Below, one piece after another: positions 24,245 to 31,641 of a DNA stretch of 64,000 nt. The notes under the pieces were generated by a model. It was given only the letters and a program-made list of their open reading frames with translations. It had not been told where the DNA came from and did no database searches. Within the stretch, counting starts at the first letter, position 1; every line of letters begins with the position of its first letter. A program made the translations under genes and the position numbers. This stretch comes from Sphingomonas_B tabacisoli. GTDB lineage: Bacteria; Pseudomonadota; Alphaproteobacteria; Sphingomonadales; Sphingomonadaceae. The stretch is from contig NZ_JBHUDY010000001.1 of NCBI RefSeq assembly GCF_042678385.1, forward strand, positions 1,054,001 to 1,118,000, in the 5' to 3' direction.

Positions 24245-25928
24245 CGACCCGCGACGCGAACGGTGCGAGGCCGTCCTGCGGCTCGGCCGTCAGGTTCATG
24301 ACGTGCGTGAAAGACGTTCCGTCCGCGCGGCTCACCTGCTGCCGCAACACGCCGCCGCTCTTGCCGAGCTCAGGATAGGCGCAGCCGGTCACGGGATCGC
24401 GCAGCAGCTCGGCGAACAGCGCGCCGCGCTCGGACGAAAGCTCGTCGAGCTTGTCGCTGGTCATCAGCACGCCGCCGGCATAGGCGGCGAAGCGGGCGAG
24501 CGTCTCGATCTGCGCGTCGCTCAGCTCATGGAAGCGGCTGCGCAGCAGCACGCAATCGGGGTCCGCCTGCCACAGGATATTGTGGCCGTGATTGCGGGTG
24601 ACCTGGTCGCGGAGCAGGCTTTCCGCCGAATATTCGCCTTTCCAGGTGACGCCGATGTCGCGCCCGATCCTCACCGCATCGACATAGCCGACCGACGCCC
24701 AGAGCGGGCAGCCGCAGCCGAGCCAGAGCGCGTCGCCGATCTCTTCGCGGATCAGCGCCGCCATCTTCCGCCAGATCGCGATGCGGCTGAGGCCCGGCTG
24801 GTGCCACACCGCGCGGTCCGGCCCGTGCTCGCTGCCGAACAGCATGAAGTCTGTCTTGAAATAGCCTGCGCCCCAGTCCTGCGCCCAGGTCCGGAACACG
24901 CGGCGAATATAGGCTTCGGCATCCGGGTGCGTGATGTCGAGGATGTAATATTCCTCGCTGCGCTTGTGCCACCGGAACTCGCCATAGAATGTCATCTGGG
25001 CGAGCGGCTCGCCGGTCTCGCGCTCCCGCACGACCCAGTCGGGATGATCGCGGAACAGCTTGCTCCTGTTGCCGACCATGAACGGCGCGATCCACAGCCC
25101 GGGCGTGAAGCCCGCGGCGCGAATGTCGGCGAGCAGCGGCTGCATCCCGCGCGGGAATTGGGGCTTCACGTCCAGCCAGTCGCCCATTTCAGGGGTGAAG
25201 CCGTCGTCGATCAGGAAGATGTCGAGTGGGACTTGCTCGCGGTCGCGGAATGTTCGCGCGGCTTCGAGGTGTTCGAGGATGTTCTCCTCGCTGATCGCGG
25301 CGTAGAGATTGTACCAACTGCACCAGCCGGTGATCCGCCGCTCCGGCACGCGGGGCCGCAGCGGGCTTTCGGCGGCGACGATCCGCGCCCAATCTCGCAG
25401 CGACTCCTCGACCGCGTCGCCGGCGAACAGGACGAGCGGTTCGAGCGTGACCGTGCCGTCGTGCGGCACCCGGTCCCAGAGCGTCTCAATGTCGATCGTC
25501 GGCTGCTCCGCCGTGCCGCCGAAGCGGAAGCGGCTCTGGAAGCGGTCGTGGCGGGTGAAGCCGAGCACCACCGCGCCGTCGCCGTCCTTCGGCAGCAGCG
25601 CCGTTGCCGCATAGCCGAGCGTCGGGGCTTTCAGCGGCGGACCGTCGCCCGCCGGCGTGCCGGGCTCGACGAAGAAGCTGCCGTCCCAGCTCTGATAGCC
25701 GTGGCGGAGATAGCGGCCGACGCTATGCACGTCGGTGAAGCGGATGCCGATGCTGTCGATCTGGCGCGCAGGGTCGAGGCCCGTCGCGCGCACCAGCAGC
25801 CGCAGCCGCTCGCCGTCCCGCTCGATGCCAAAAGCGAACTGCGACGTCGCCGGCTCGCCGTCGATCAGCGGGACGATGCCGCCGAGCCGGACGCCTCTGG
25901 CCTCGAAGGCCTGCCCGTCAAATCGCAT
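24237..25928 (-). CDS. Alpha-galactosidase-like glycoside hydrolase, GH36/clan D
   Basis: A protein of 563 residues without a signal peptide, hence probably cytoplasmic. A beta-sandwich N-terminal part is followed by the TIM barrel beginning at ITGWCSWYNLY (about 199). IFLIDDGF binds substrate, Asp360 in YFKTDFMLFG is the predicted nucleophile, and Asp424 in RIGRDIG the acid/base, matching the clan D pattern. It is shorter than classical GH36 enzymes of about 700 residues, so the fine specificity (galactose, N-acetylgalactosamine or another alpha-linked sugar) is uncertain. It overlaps its neighbours on both sides (11 bases with the oxidoreductase, eight with the esterase), indicating tight coupling. 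Confidence 0.83.
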   Translation of the reverse strand: MRFDGQAFEARGVRLGGIVPLIDGEPATSQFAFGIERDGERLRLLVRATGLDPARQIDSIGIRFTDVHSVGRYLRHGYQSWDGSFFVEPGTPAGDGPPLKAPTLGYAATALLPKDGDGAVVLGFTRHDRFQSRFRFGGTAEQPTIDIETLWDRVPHDGTVTLEPLVLFAGDAVEESLRDWARIVAAESPLRPRVPERRITGWCSWYNLYAAISEENILEHLEAARTFRDREQVPLDIFLIDDGFTPEMGDWLDVKPQFPRGMQPLLADIRAAGFTPGLWIAPFMVGNRSKLFRDHPDWVVRERETGEPLAQMTFYGEFRWHKRSEEYYILDITHPDAEAYIRRVFRTWAQDWGAGYFKTDFMLFGSEHGPDRAVWHQPGLSRIAIWRKMAALIREEIGDALWLGCGCPLWASVGYVDAVRIGRDIGVTWKGEYSAESLLRDQVTRNHGHNILWQADPDCVLLRSRFHELSDAQIETLARFAAYAGGVLMTSDKLDELSSERGALFAELLRDPVTGCAYPELGKSGGVLRQQVSRADGTSFTHVMNLTAEPQDGLAPFASRVDA

Positions 25929-26895
25929 CGGCGGTCCTCAGCTCGCGCCCTTCGTCGGCCGAGCGCACGGCGGCCAGCGCCAGCTTCAGCGTCGCCACCC
26001 CCTCCGCAAGCGGCACGCGCGGCGGCCGCTTGTCGCGGATCGCGTCGGCGAGATCGGCCAGTTGGGCGACGAACGGGTCGGTGTCGCCAGCCCAGATGCT
26101 TTCTTCCACGTCGGGCGCGGTGCGGGTGAACGCGGCATTGTTCCAGTCGGTGAAGTGCGCCGTCGCCTTCTCAGCGAACAGCGACCAGCGTTTGTCCCAT
26201 TTGCCCGGCACGGCGATGTTGCTGGCGTTGAGCGTCGCGATCCGCCCGTCGTTCCAGCCGAACACGATCGCGGACACGTCCTCGACATCGTAACCGGGCA
26301 CGTCGCGGTGGAAGAGGTTCGCCTTGCGCGCATAGACGGTGTCCGGCTCGCCGACGAACACCCGCACCAGGTCGATGATGTGGATGAGCTGTTCGAGGAT
26401 CTGCCCACCGGACTTGGCGCGCTCGCGCCACCAGGGCGCATGCAGCGCGTTGCAGTGATAGCTGCCGGTCATGAGGCCGACCGGCCCGGTTTCCGCCACT
26501 TGCCAGCGCCGAACCGCATCGCCGTGCCGATACATGAAGCCGACCGCCGCCGTTACGCCGGAGGCAGCGCGCACCATTGCGTCGCCGGCTGCCAAATCGA
26601 GCGCGATGGGCTTCTCGACCAGCAGGTGCACGCCGGCTTGCGCGGCTCGCTTCGCTTCGCCGCCGCGCGAGAAAGGGGGGGCGGTGTCGATCATCAGATC
26701 GATGCCGGCATCGAGCATCGCGTCGAGATCGGTAAAGGGTCGTCCGCCATGCTGCGCAGTGAATGCGCCAACGCGCCCGGCATCGCGCCCGCAGACCGCG
26801 ACCAGCTCCATCGTCTCCGGCAGCTTGGCGACGGAGGCCGCATGCCGCGCCGCGATGCCGCCATTACCGAGAATGCCGACCCGGAGCTTCGTCAC
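25918..26895 (-). CDS. Gfo/Idh/MocA family oxidoreductase
   Basis: A protein of 325 residues. The N-terminal Rossmann fold has LRVGILGNGGIAARHAAS for NAD(P) binding, the family signature EKPIALD is at about residue 93-99, and the C-terminal alpha/beta domain follows (GGQILEQLIHIIDLVRVF). The Lys of EKP is the usual catalytic residue. Such enzymes oxidise or reduce sugar hydroxyl groups, often together with a partner dehydrogenase, and here a zinc alcohol dehydrogenase gene is adjacent. The start is GTG at 26895, overlapping the dehydrogenase stop as GTGA. The substrate is probably a sugar released by the locus. Confidence 0.87.
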   Translation of the reverse strand: MTKLRVGILGNGGIAARHAASVAKLPETMELVAVCGRDAGRVGAFTAQHGGRPFTDLDAMLDAGIDLMIDTAPPFSRGGEAKRAAQAGVHLLVEKPIALDLAAGDAMVRAASGVTAAVGFMYRHGDAVRRWQVAETGPVGLMTGSYHCNALHAPWWRERAKSGGQILEQLIHIIDLVRVFVGEPDTVYARKANLFHRDVPGYDVEDVSAIVFGWNDGRIATLNASNIAVPGKWDKRWSLFAEKATAHFTDWNNAAFTRTAPDVEESIWAGDTDPFVAQLADLADAIRDKRPPRVPLAEGVATLKLALAAVRSADEGRELRTADAI

Positions 26896-27920
26896 GCGCC
26901 GAACTCCAGCACCGCCTGCAGCAATCCGGGCTCACCTCGATCGAGCCGTTCGAACAAGGCCGGCGCGTCCTCGAACGGCGCGGTATGGGTGATCAGCGGC
27001 AGCAGGTTCAGCACGCCGCGGTGCTGCAGCTCGACCGCCGTTCGCCACAGTCGCGGCTTGGACCAGCGATGGCTCGCTTCCGGCGCGACGCCCGAAATCT
27101 GCGAGCAGATGAGCTGCACGCGGTTGTGGTGGAATTCCTCACCCAGCCGCACACCCGCCAGCTCGCCCTGGAAAAAGCCCATCGCCACCACGCGGGAAGC
27201 ATAGGCGACGGCGCGGATCGCCTCGCCGAGCGCCGGCGGCGCGCCGGAGACTTCGATGCAGCTATCGGCGCCGCGCCCGCCGGTCATCTCCTTGATCGCA
27301 TCGGCCGCGCCTTTCGCTTCGATTGCGTGCGCCGCGCCCATCTTCAGCGCCAGCTCGCGCCGGAGCGGATCGGGATCGACGGCGATCACCTGCGCGCCGG
27401 ACCGCGTTGCGGCCTGCGCGACAATCTGCCCCGGCACGCCGAGGCCGAACACCGCGACCAAATCGCCGATGCGGATGTTCGCATCGTGCACGCCGTTCAG
27501 CGCGACCGCACCGATGTGCGAGAAAATGCCGATGCGCGGGTCGGCGCCTTTGGGCATCCGCCGCTCGCGCGCATAGTCCGCGGTCGCGACGAAATGCGTG
27601 CGATGGTTCCACGTTCCGAACACGCGCGCGCCGACGGGCAGGTCCGGCACGCGGCTTTCGACGATCTCGCCGACTTCCTCATAGCCCAGGTTGCGCACCG
27701 GATAGGGCCAGCTTGGGCTCTCGGCGGGCTGGAACAGCCGCGTCCGCTCGTCGAACCGGCGGTGCATGAACGGGTTGGTGCCGCGATATTGCGACAGCTC
27801 CGTACCCGCGCTGATGCCGGAATGGAGCGTGCGGATCAGCACCTCGTTCGCGCCGGGCGAGGGCGTTTCGGACTCCTCGAACGCCAGCTCGCGCGGCGCG
27901 TTCAACACCAGCGCTTTCAT
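26892..27920 (-). CDS. Zinc-type medium-chain alcohol dehydrogenase
   Basis: A protein of 342 residues, MDR superfamily. It has the N-terminal GroES-like domain (LIRTLHSGISAGTELSQYRG, GYEEVGEIVES, GARVFGTWNH) and a nucleotide-binding domain (VAVFGLGVPGQIVAQAA, VIAVDPDPLRRELA). The usual catalytic zinc Cys of the GISAGTE segment is replaced: related sequences with SGISAGTE are common among sugar-type and BchC-like dehydrogenases, so zinc dependence is uncertain. I chose ATG 27920, which overlaps the transporter stop as ATGA; the frame is open far upstream in the transporter gene. With the adjacent Gfo/Idh enzyme it could form a two-step sugar oxidation-reduction. Confidence 0.82.
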   Translation of the reverse strand: MKALVLNAPRELAFEESETPSPGANEVLIRTLHSGISAGTELSQYRGTNPFMHRRFDERTRLFQPAESPSWPYPVRNLGYEEVGEIVESRVPDLPVGARVFGTWNHRTHFVATADYARERRMPKGADPRIGIFSHIGAVALNGVHDANIRIGDLVAVFGLGVPGQIVAQAATRSGAQVIAVDPDPLRRELALKMGAAHAIEAKGAADAIKEMTGGRGADSCIEVSGAPPALGEAIRAVAYASRVVAMGFFQGELAGVRLGEEFHHNRVQLICSQISGVAPEASHRWSKPRLWRTAVELQHRGVLNLLPLITHTAPFEDAPALFERLDRGEPGLLQAVLEFGA

Positions 27921-29155
27921 GCGATCACCGTTGCGTTGGCGGCTACCGCGCGGCGGGTAGAGCCCCGCGTCGCCAGCAGGATCAGCACTGCCAGGGCATA
28001 GAGCGCGGCGAGCGAGCCCAGACCAGCCGCCATCCCGAATGTGTCGGAGGCCTTGGCCACGAACAGCGGCGCGATGCCGGCGCCGATAAAGCCGAAGGTC
28101 GTCATCATGCCCACTGCCGTCGCGCGGGCGTGTGGCGGCACCACGTCCTGCATCGCGGCATAAATGCAGCCGTCGAACAAGCCCTTGCCGAGCGTCGTCG
28201 CGATCAGCACCAAGCCGACCGCCGCGCCCGATTTCGCCCACGCCATCGGCGCCAGCATCGCGGCCGCAATCGCGAGCCCGATCGCCAGCGTGTAGAAGCG
28301 CCCGATCGGCGTCCTTTTGGCCAGTGTGTCGGCGAGCAGCCCACCCAGCGGCACCGCGATGAAGCCGGCGACGTTGATGCTGGCCGAGCCGTAGAAAGCG
28401 GAGGCCGCGAGGTTCTCGCCGAGCATGTCGTGGACGAAGGTCGGCGCCCACACCGTCACGCCATTGGCAACGCCGTTTGCGAGGAAAAACACCGCAAACA
28501 GCATCAGGGCGGGCTTGATCCGGAAGACGATGCGAAACGGCTCTTCATCGGTGCGCTCTTCGGCGGCGGTGTGGCGGATCGGCGCGTCCTTCAGCAGCCG
28601 GACGATGAACAGGCACCAGAGCAGCCCGGCGCCCGCGAAGATCAGGAACGGCATGCGCCAGCCGAAATGGTCGGCGATAATTCCCGCCAGAACCGAGCCG
28701 AGCCCGGCGCCTGCGAACACCGCGGTCTGGTGCAGCGACAGTGCGCGGCTGCGCATTTCCGGCTTGTGCCAGTCGCCGATCAGCGCGGTTGCGGTCGGAT
28801 AGTAGGTGGACTCGCCGACCGCCACGACGGCGCGCAGCGCCAGCAGCATCATGAAGCCGGTCGAGAGCGGCACGATCCCGGTAGCGATGCTCCAGAAGGC
28901 GAGGCCCCAGATCACGATGCGCGTCCGCCGCGCGCTGTCGCCCAGCCGGCCGGAAAACAGCGCGGCGCCGGCATAGAACCAGAAGAACACGGCGGGCACG
29001 AGGGCGAGCTGCGTGGCGGTCAGGCCGAATTCGCTTCGGATCGACGGCATGACGGCGACGATCACCGACCGGTCGGCGGCGTTCAGGAACGAGACGACCC
29101 AAAGCAGGGCGATCAGGATCCACGGATAATGGCGCGAGGCGGTGATCGCGTTCAT
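27917..29155 (-). CDS. MFS transporter, ACS-like
   Basis: A transporter of 412 residues with about 12 helices. RSVIVAVMPSIRSEFGLTATQ and FSGRLGDSARRTRIVIWG follow the anion:cation symporter (ACS) pattern used for hexuronates, glucarate and similar acids; ALRAVVAVGESTYYPTATALIGDW is also typical. This family often takes carboxylated sugars, which fits a glycerate-bearing glycoside, but specificity cannot be read directly. It follows the glycerate kinase gene with an ATGA overlap, so it is the probable inner-membrane step after the TonB receptor. The ATG at 29155 was chosen over the long upstream frame inside the kinase gene. Confidence 0.87.
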   Translation of the reverse strand: MNAITASRHYPWILIALLWVVSFLNAADRSVIVAVMPSIRSEFGLTATQLALVPAVFFWFYAGAALFSGRLGDSARRTRIVIWGLAFWSIATGIVPLSTGFMMLLALRAVVAVGESTYYPTATALIGDWHKPEMRSRALSLHQTAVFAGAGLGSVLAGIIADHFGWRMPFLIFAGAGLLWCLFIVRLLKDAPIRHTAAEERTDEEPFRIVFRIKPALMLFAVFFLANGVANGVTVWAPTFVHDMLGENLAASAFYGSASINVAGFIAVPLGGLLADTLAKRTPIGRFYTLAIGLAIAAAMLAPMAWAKSGAAVGLVLIATTLGKGLFDGCIYAAMQDVVPPHARATAVGMMTTFGFIGAGIAPLFVAKASDTFGMAAGLGSLAALYALAVLILLATRGSTRRAVAANATVIA

Positions 29156-30465
29156 GGCTGCCCCTCGATCAAAACGGCGCGGAAATCGTTGACGTTGGTG
29201 CCGGTCGGCCCCGTCATCACCAGATCGCCCAGCGCCTTGAAGAACAGGTACGCGTTGTTTTCCGCCAAGTGCTTCGCCGGATCGAGCCCCAGCGCACGGG
29301 CGCGGGCGAGCGTGTCCGGGCCGACCACGGCGCCGGCAGCGTCCTCGGTGCCGTCGATGCCGTCCGTATCGCAAGCGAGCGCCCAGATGCCGGGGGCGCC
29401 GTCGAGCGCGATCGCGAGGCCGAGGGCATATTCCATGTTCCGGCCGCCGCGCCCTTTGGGGTTCACGACCGTCACAGTGGTCTCGCCGCCGGACAGAATC
29501 AGCCGCTTCTTGCCGTCGCCCGCCAGCCGGCGGGCAAGCGCGGCGTGGCTTGCCCCCAAGTGCCGCGCCTCGGCCTGCAATTGGTCGCCAAGCGATGAGA
29601 CGGTGAAGCCCAGCTCCGTGCCGCGCGTGGCGACGGCGGAGAGTGCGTCGCGGGCGCGCGCGATCACGCGGATGTCTCCGCCGGCAAGGCCCAGGCTGTC
29701 GGCGGCTGGCGTCTCGTTGGCTGGGTCGGCAAGCGCGCGCGTGACCGATTTCGGAGCGTCGATCCGGTATTTGGCGATGATGTCGCGGGCCATTTGCAGG
29801 CTGGTCAGATCGGGCACCGTCGGTCCCGAGGAGACGAAGGACGGATCGTCGCCAGGCACGTCGGAAATGATCCAGGTCGTCACTTGCGCCGCCCCGGCGG
29901 CGACCGCCAGGCGCCCGCCCTTGATCCGTGACAGATGCTTGCGGACGCAGTTGATCTCGGAAATCGTGGCGCCGGAGCGGAGCAGCAGCTTGGTCGTCGC
30001 TTGCTTGTCAGCCAGGCTCAGTCCCTCGACGGGCGCCGCCAGCAGCGCGGAGCCGCCGCCCGACAGCAGCAGCAGCAGATGGTCGCCGGCGTGGAGCGAA
30101 TGGGCGATCTCCAGCGCGCGCTCGGCGCCGCGCAGGCTGTTTTCGTCGGGATAGGGATGGCCGGCCTCGATCAGCTCGATGCCGGGCCAGTCCAGCCCCT
30201 CGGGCGCATGACCATAGCGAGTGACGATCAGCCCATCGACGGGCTTGCGGGCGCGCATGCGGGCGACGCGCATCATGTCGGCCGCGGCCTTGCCGACCGC
30301 CACCACCACCAGCCGGCCGTGCGCCGGCTCGGGAAGGATGCGCGGCATTGCCGACTCCGCGGAGACCGACTGCACCGCGCAATCGAACAGCGCGTGCAGC
30401 GTGGTCAGCGCCGTGTCGTTGCTCTGCACGATCGTGTCGCCAGTGGTTGCGATGAGTGCCTCCAT
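29152..30465 (-). CDS. Glycerate kinase, type-2 (MOFRL family)
   Basis: A protein of 437 residues matching GckA/TtuD glycerate 2-kinases, which make 2-phosphoglycerate from D-glycerate and ATP. The N-terminal DUF4147 part has VVVAVGKAAADM, EAGHPYPDENS and LLLLLSGGGSALL; the C-terminal MOFRL part has LILSGGETTVTV, GRGGRNMEYALGLA and ACDTDGIDGTEDAAGA. It is the first gene of the six-gene operon; the start ATG is at 30465 with GGAGG immediately upstream on that strand. The upstream frame to 30744 is inside lysR and was not used. Two TTGTGGAAC boxes lie about 70-100 bases upstream. Confidence 0.92.
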   Translation of the reverse strand: MEALIATTGDTIVQSNDTALTTLHALFDCAVQSVSAESAMPRILPEPAHGRLVVVAVGKAAADMMRVARMRARKPVDGLIVTRYGHAPEGLDWPGIELIEAGHPYPDENSLRGAERALEIAHSLHAGDHLLLLLSGGGSALLAAPVEGLSLADKQATTKLLLRSGATISEINCVRKHLSRIKGGRLAVAAGAAQVTTWIISDVPGDDPSFVSSGPTVPDLTSLQMARDIIAKYRIDAPKSVTRALADPANETPAADSLGLAGGDIRVIARARDALSAVATRGTELGFTVSSLGDQLQAEARHLGASHAALARRLAGDGKKRLILSGGETTVTVVNPKGRGGRNMEYALGLAIALDGAPGIWALACDTDGIDGTEDAAGAVVGPDTLARARALGLDPAKHLAENNAYLFFKALGDLVMTGPTGTNVNDFRAVLIEGQP

Positions 30466-30535
30466 CCTCCCGGCGGCTCTGCGGGCCGCTCGCTCATGAA
30501 GCTGAACGGGACGGCGCGTTCGGGAAAGGGTCGAT

Positions 30536-30566
30536 TTGTGGAACGGGTTGTTGCAGATTGTGGAAC
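30536..30566. promoter_or_regulatory. Paired TTGTGGAAC boxes upstream of the glycerate kinase operon
   Basis: TTGTGGAAC occurs at 30536-30544 and again at 30558-30566, exactly 22 bases apart, about two helical turns. The pair lies between the LysR stop and the glycerate kinase start. The same heptamer in the opposite sense (GTTCCAC) occurs in the regulator's own divergent promoter at 31501-31507. LysR regulators usually bind spaced sites of this kind. Confidence 0.5.
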
Positions 30567-31472
30567 CTAGTGAATGTCCCACGATAATGTTGGCCGCAGC
30601 TTCTCGACAAGGAAGTCGATCAGCGTCCGTACCCGCACGGGCACGGCCTTGGGATCGGCGAACAGCGCGAAGAAGGTCATGTCGGATGTGCTCCAGCCAG
30701 GCAGCACCTCGACCAGTCTTCCTTCCGCAAGGTCGTGCTTGCACAGGAAGGCGGGCAGATTGGCGATGCCCAGGCCCGACAGCGTCGCGTCGCGCAGGAA
30801 CATCAGGTCGTTGCAGACGAGCTTGGCGGTGAACTCGACCGAAACTTCCTCGGCGTCGCGGTGGAAAGTCCAGCTATGGCGGCGGTCGACAGTCCCACTC
30901 GCGAGCAGATCGAAGCGCGGCAGCTCGACATGGTTTTGCGGCGGCCCCTTGCGCTCGACATATTCGGGCGAGGCGAAGGCGCCGCATCCGGTCGTGCCCA
31001 GCTTGATCGCGACCAGACCGGAATCGGCGAGCGGACCGACCGCGAGCGCCACGTCGAAGCCGCTCCGGAGCAGCCCGACCGCATCGTCGGTCAGCACGCT
31101 GACCAGCCGCACATCGGGATAGAGGTCGAGAAACTCCGGCAGCACCGGACAGACCAGTTCCTGGCCCAGCACATAGGGGATGGCGATCCTGACCACGCCT
31201 TGCGGATGCCGCGCCCGGCTCTGCAGCGCCCGCTCACCGTCGCGCAGCACGCCGATCGAGCGCAGGCAATGTTCGAAGAACAGGGCGCCGTCCTCGGTCA
31301 CCGTCACGGCGCGCGTGCTGCGGTGGAGGAGCTGCACGCCCAGATGATCCTCCAGCCGGCTCATCCGGCGGCTGACGGTCGATTTCGGCAGACCGAGCAC
31401 ACGGCCGGCCTTGGTCAGGCTTTCCGTTTCCACCACTTTGGTGAAGACCATCAGATCCCCGAGATCGAGCAC
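30567..31472 (-). CDS. LysR-family transcriptional regulator of the glycoside locus
   Basis: A regulator of 301 residues from a GTG start at 31472; relatives begin with LDLGDLMVF-like sequence, as here. The winged helix is ESLTKAGRVLGLPKSTVSRR then LLHRSTRAVTVT. The effector domain is complete (VRIAIPYVLGQEL, GFDVALAVGPL, LSGLGIANLPAFL). It sits between the glycerate kinase operon, in the same direction, and the divergent TonB receptor, the usual place for a local regulator. The inducer could be the glycoside or glycerate. The longer frame upstream of 31472 crosses the promoter region and has no family similarity. Confidence 0.88.
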   Translation of the reverse strand: MLDLGDLMVFTKVVETESLTKAGRVLGLPKSTVSRRMSRLEDHLGVQLLHRSTRAVTVTEDGALFFEHCLRSIGVLRDGERALQSRARHPQGVVRIAIPYVLGQELVCPVLPEFLDLYPDVRLVSVLTDDAVGLLRSGFDVALAVGPLADSGLVAIKLGTTGCGAFASPEYVERKGPPQNHVELPRFDLLASGTVDRRHSWTFHRDAEEVSVEFTAKLVCNDLMFLRDATLSGLGIANLPAFLCKHDLAEGRLVEVLPGWSTSDMTFFALFADPKAVPVRVRTLIDFLVEKLRPTLSWDIH

Positions 31473-31490
31473 AAGTATTTCCCCGCAAAT

Positions 31491-31526
31491 CGGGTGGAGT
31501 GTTCCACCCGCGACAACAGATTGTTG
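31491..31526. promoter_or_regulatory. Two palindromes in the lysR/TonB receptor divergent promoter
   Basis: CGGGTGGA-GTGT-TCCACCCG (31491-31510) is a perfect inverted repeat with 8-base arms. CAACA-GAT-TGTTG (31514-31526) follows four bases later. The first contains GTTCCAC, matching the boxes upstream of the glycerate kinase. Together with CAGATTGT, present in both regions, this marks a probable regulator binding site. Confidence 0.5.
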
Positions 31527-31641
31527 CTGCATCACGGGCTTTCGTTCAAGCGCCGGAAGCATGACCCTTATGTGACAAGGACGGCTGACATCAGGTTGGA
31601 CCGTCCAGCGGCGCGGGGGCGCCGTGTCTGGGAGGATGAAG

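Noticed and set aside
24120..26129. Very long plus-strand open frame opposite the GH36 gene
   Set aside because: It mirrors a well-supported hydrolase gene and shows no domain or ribosome-binding site.
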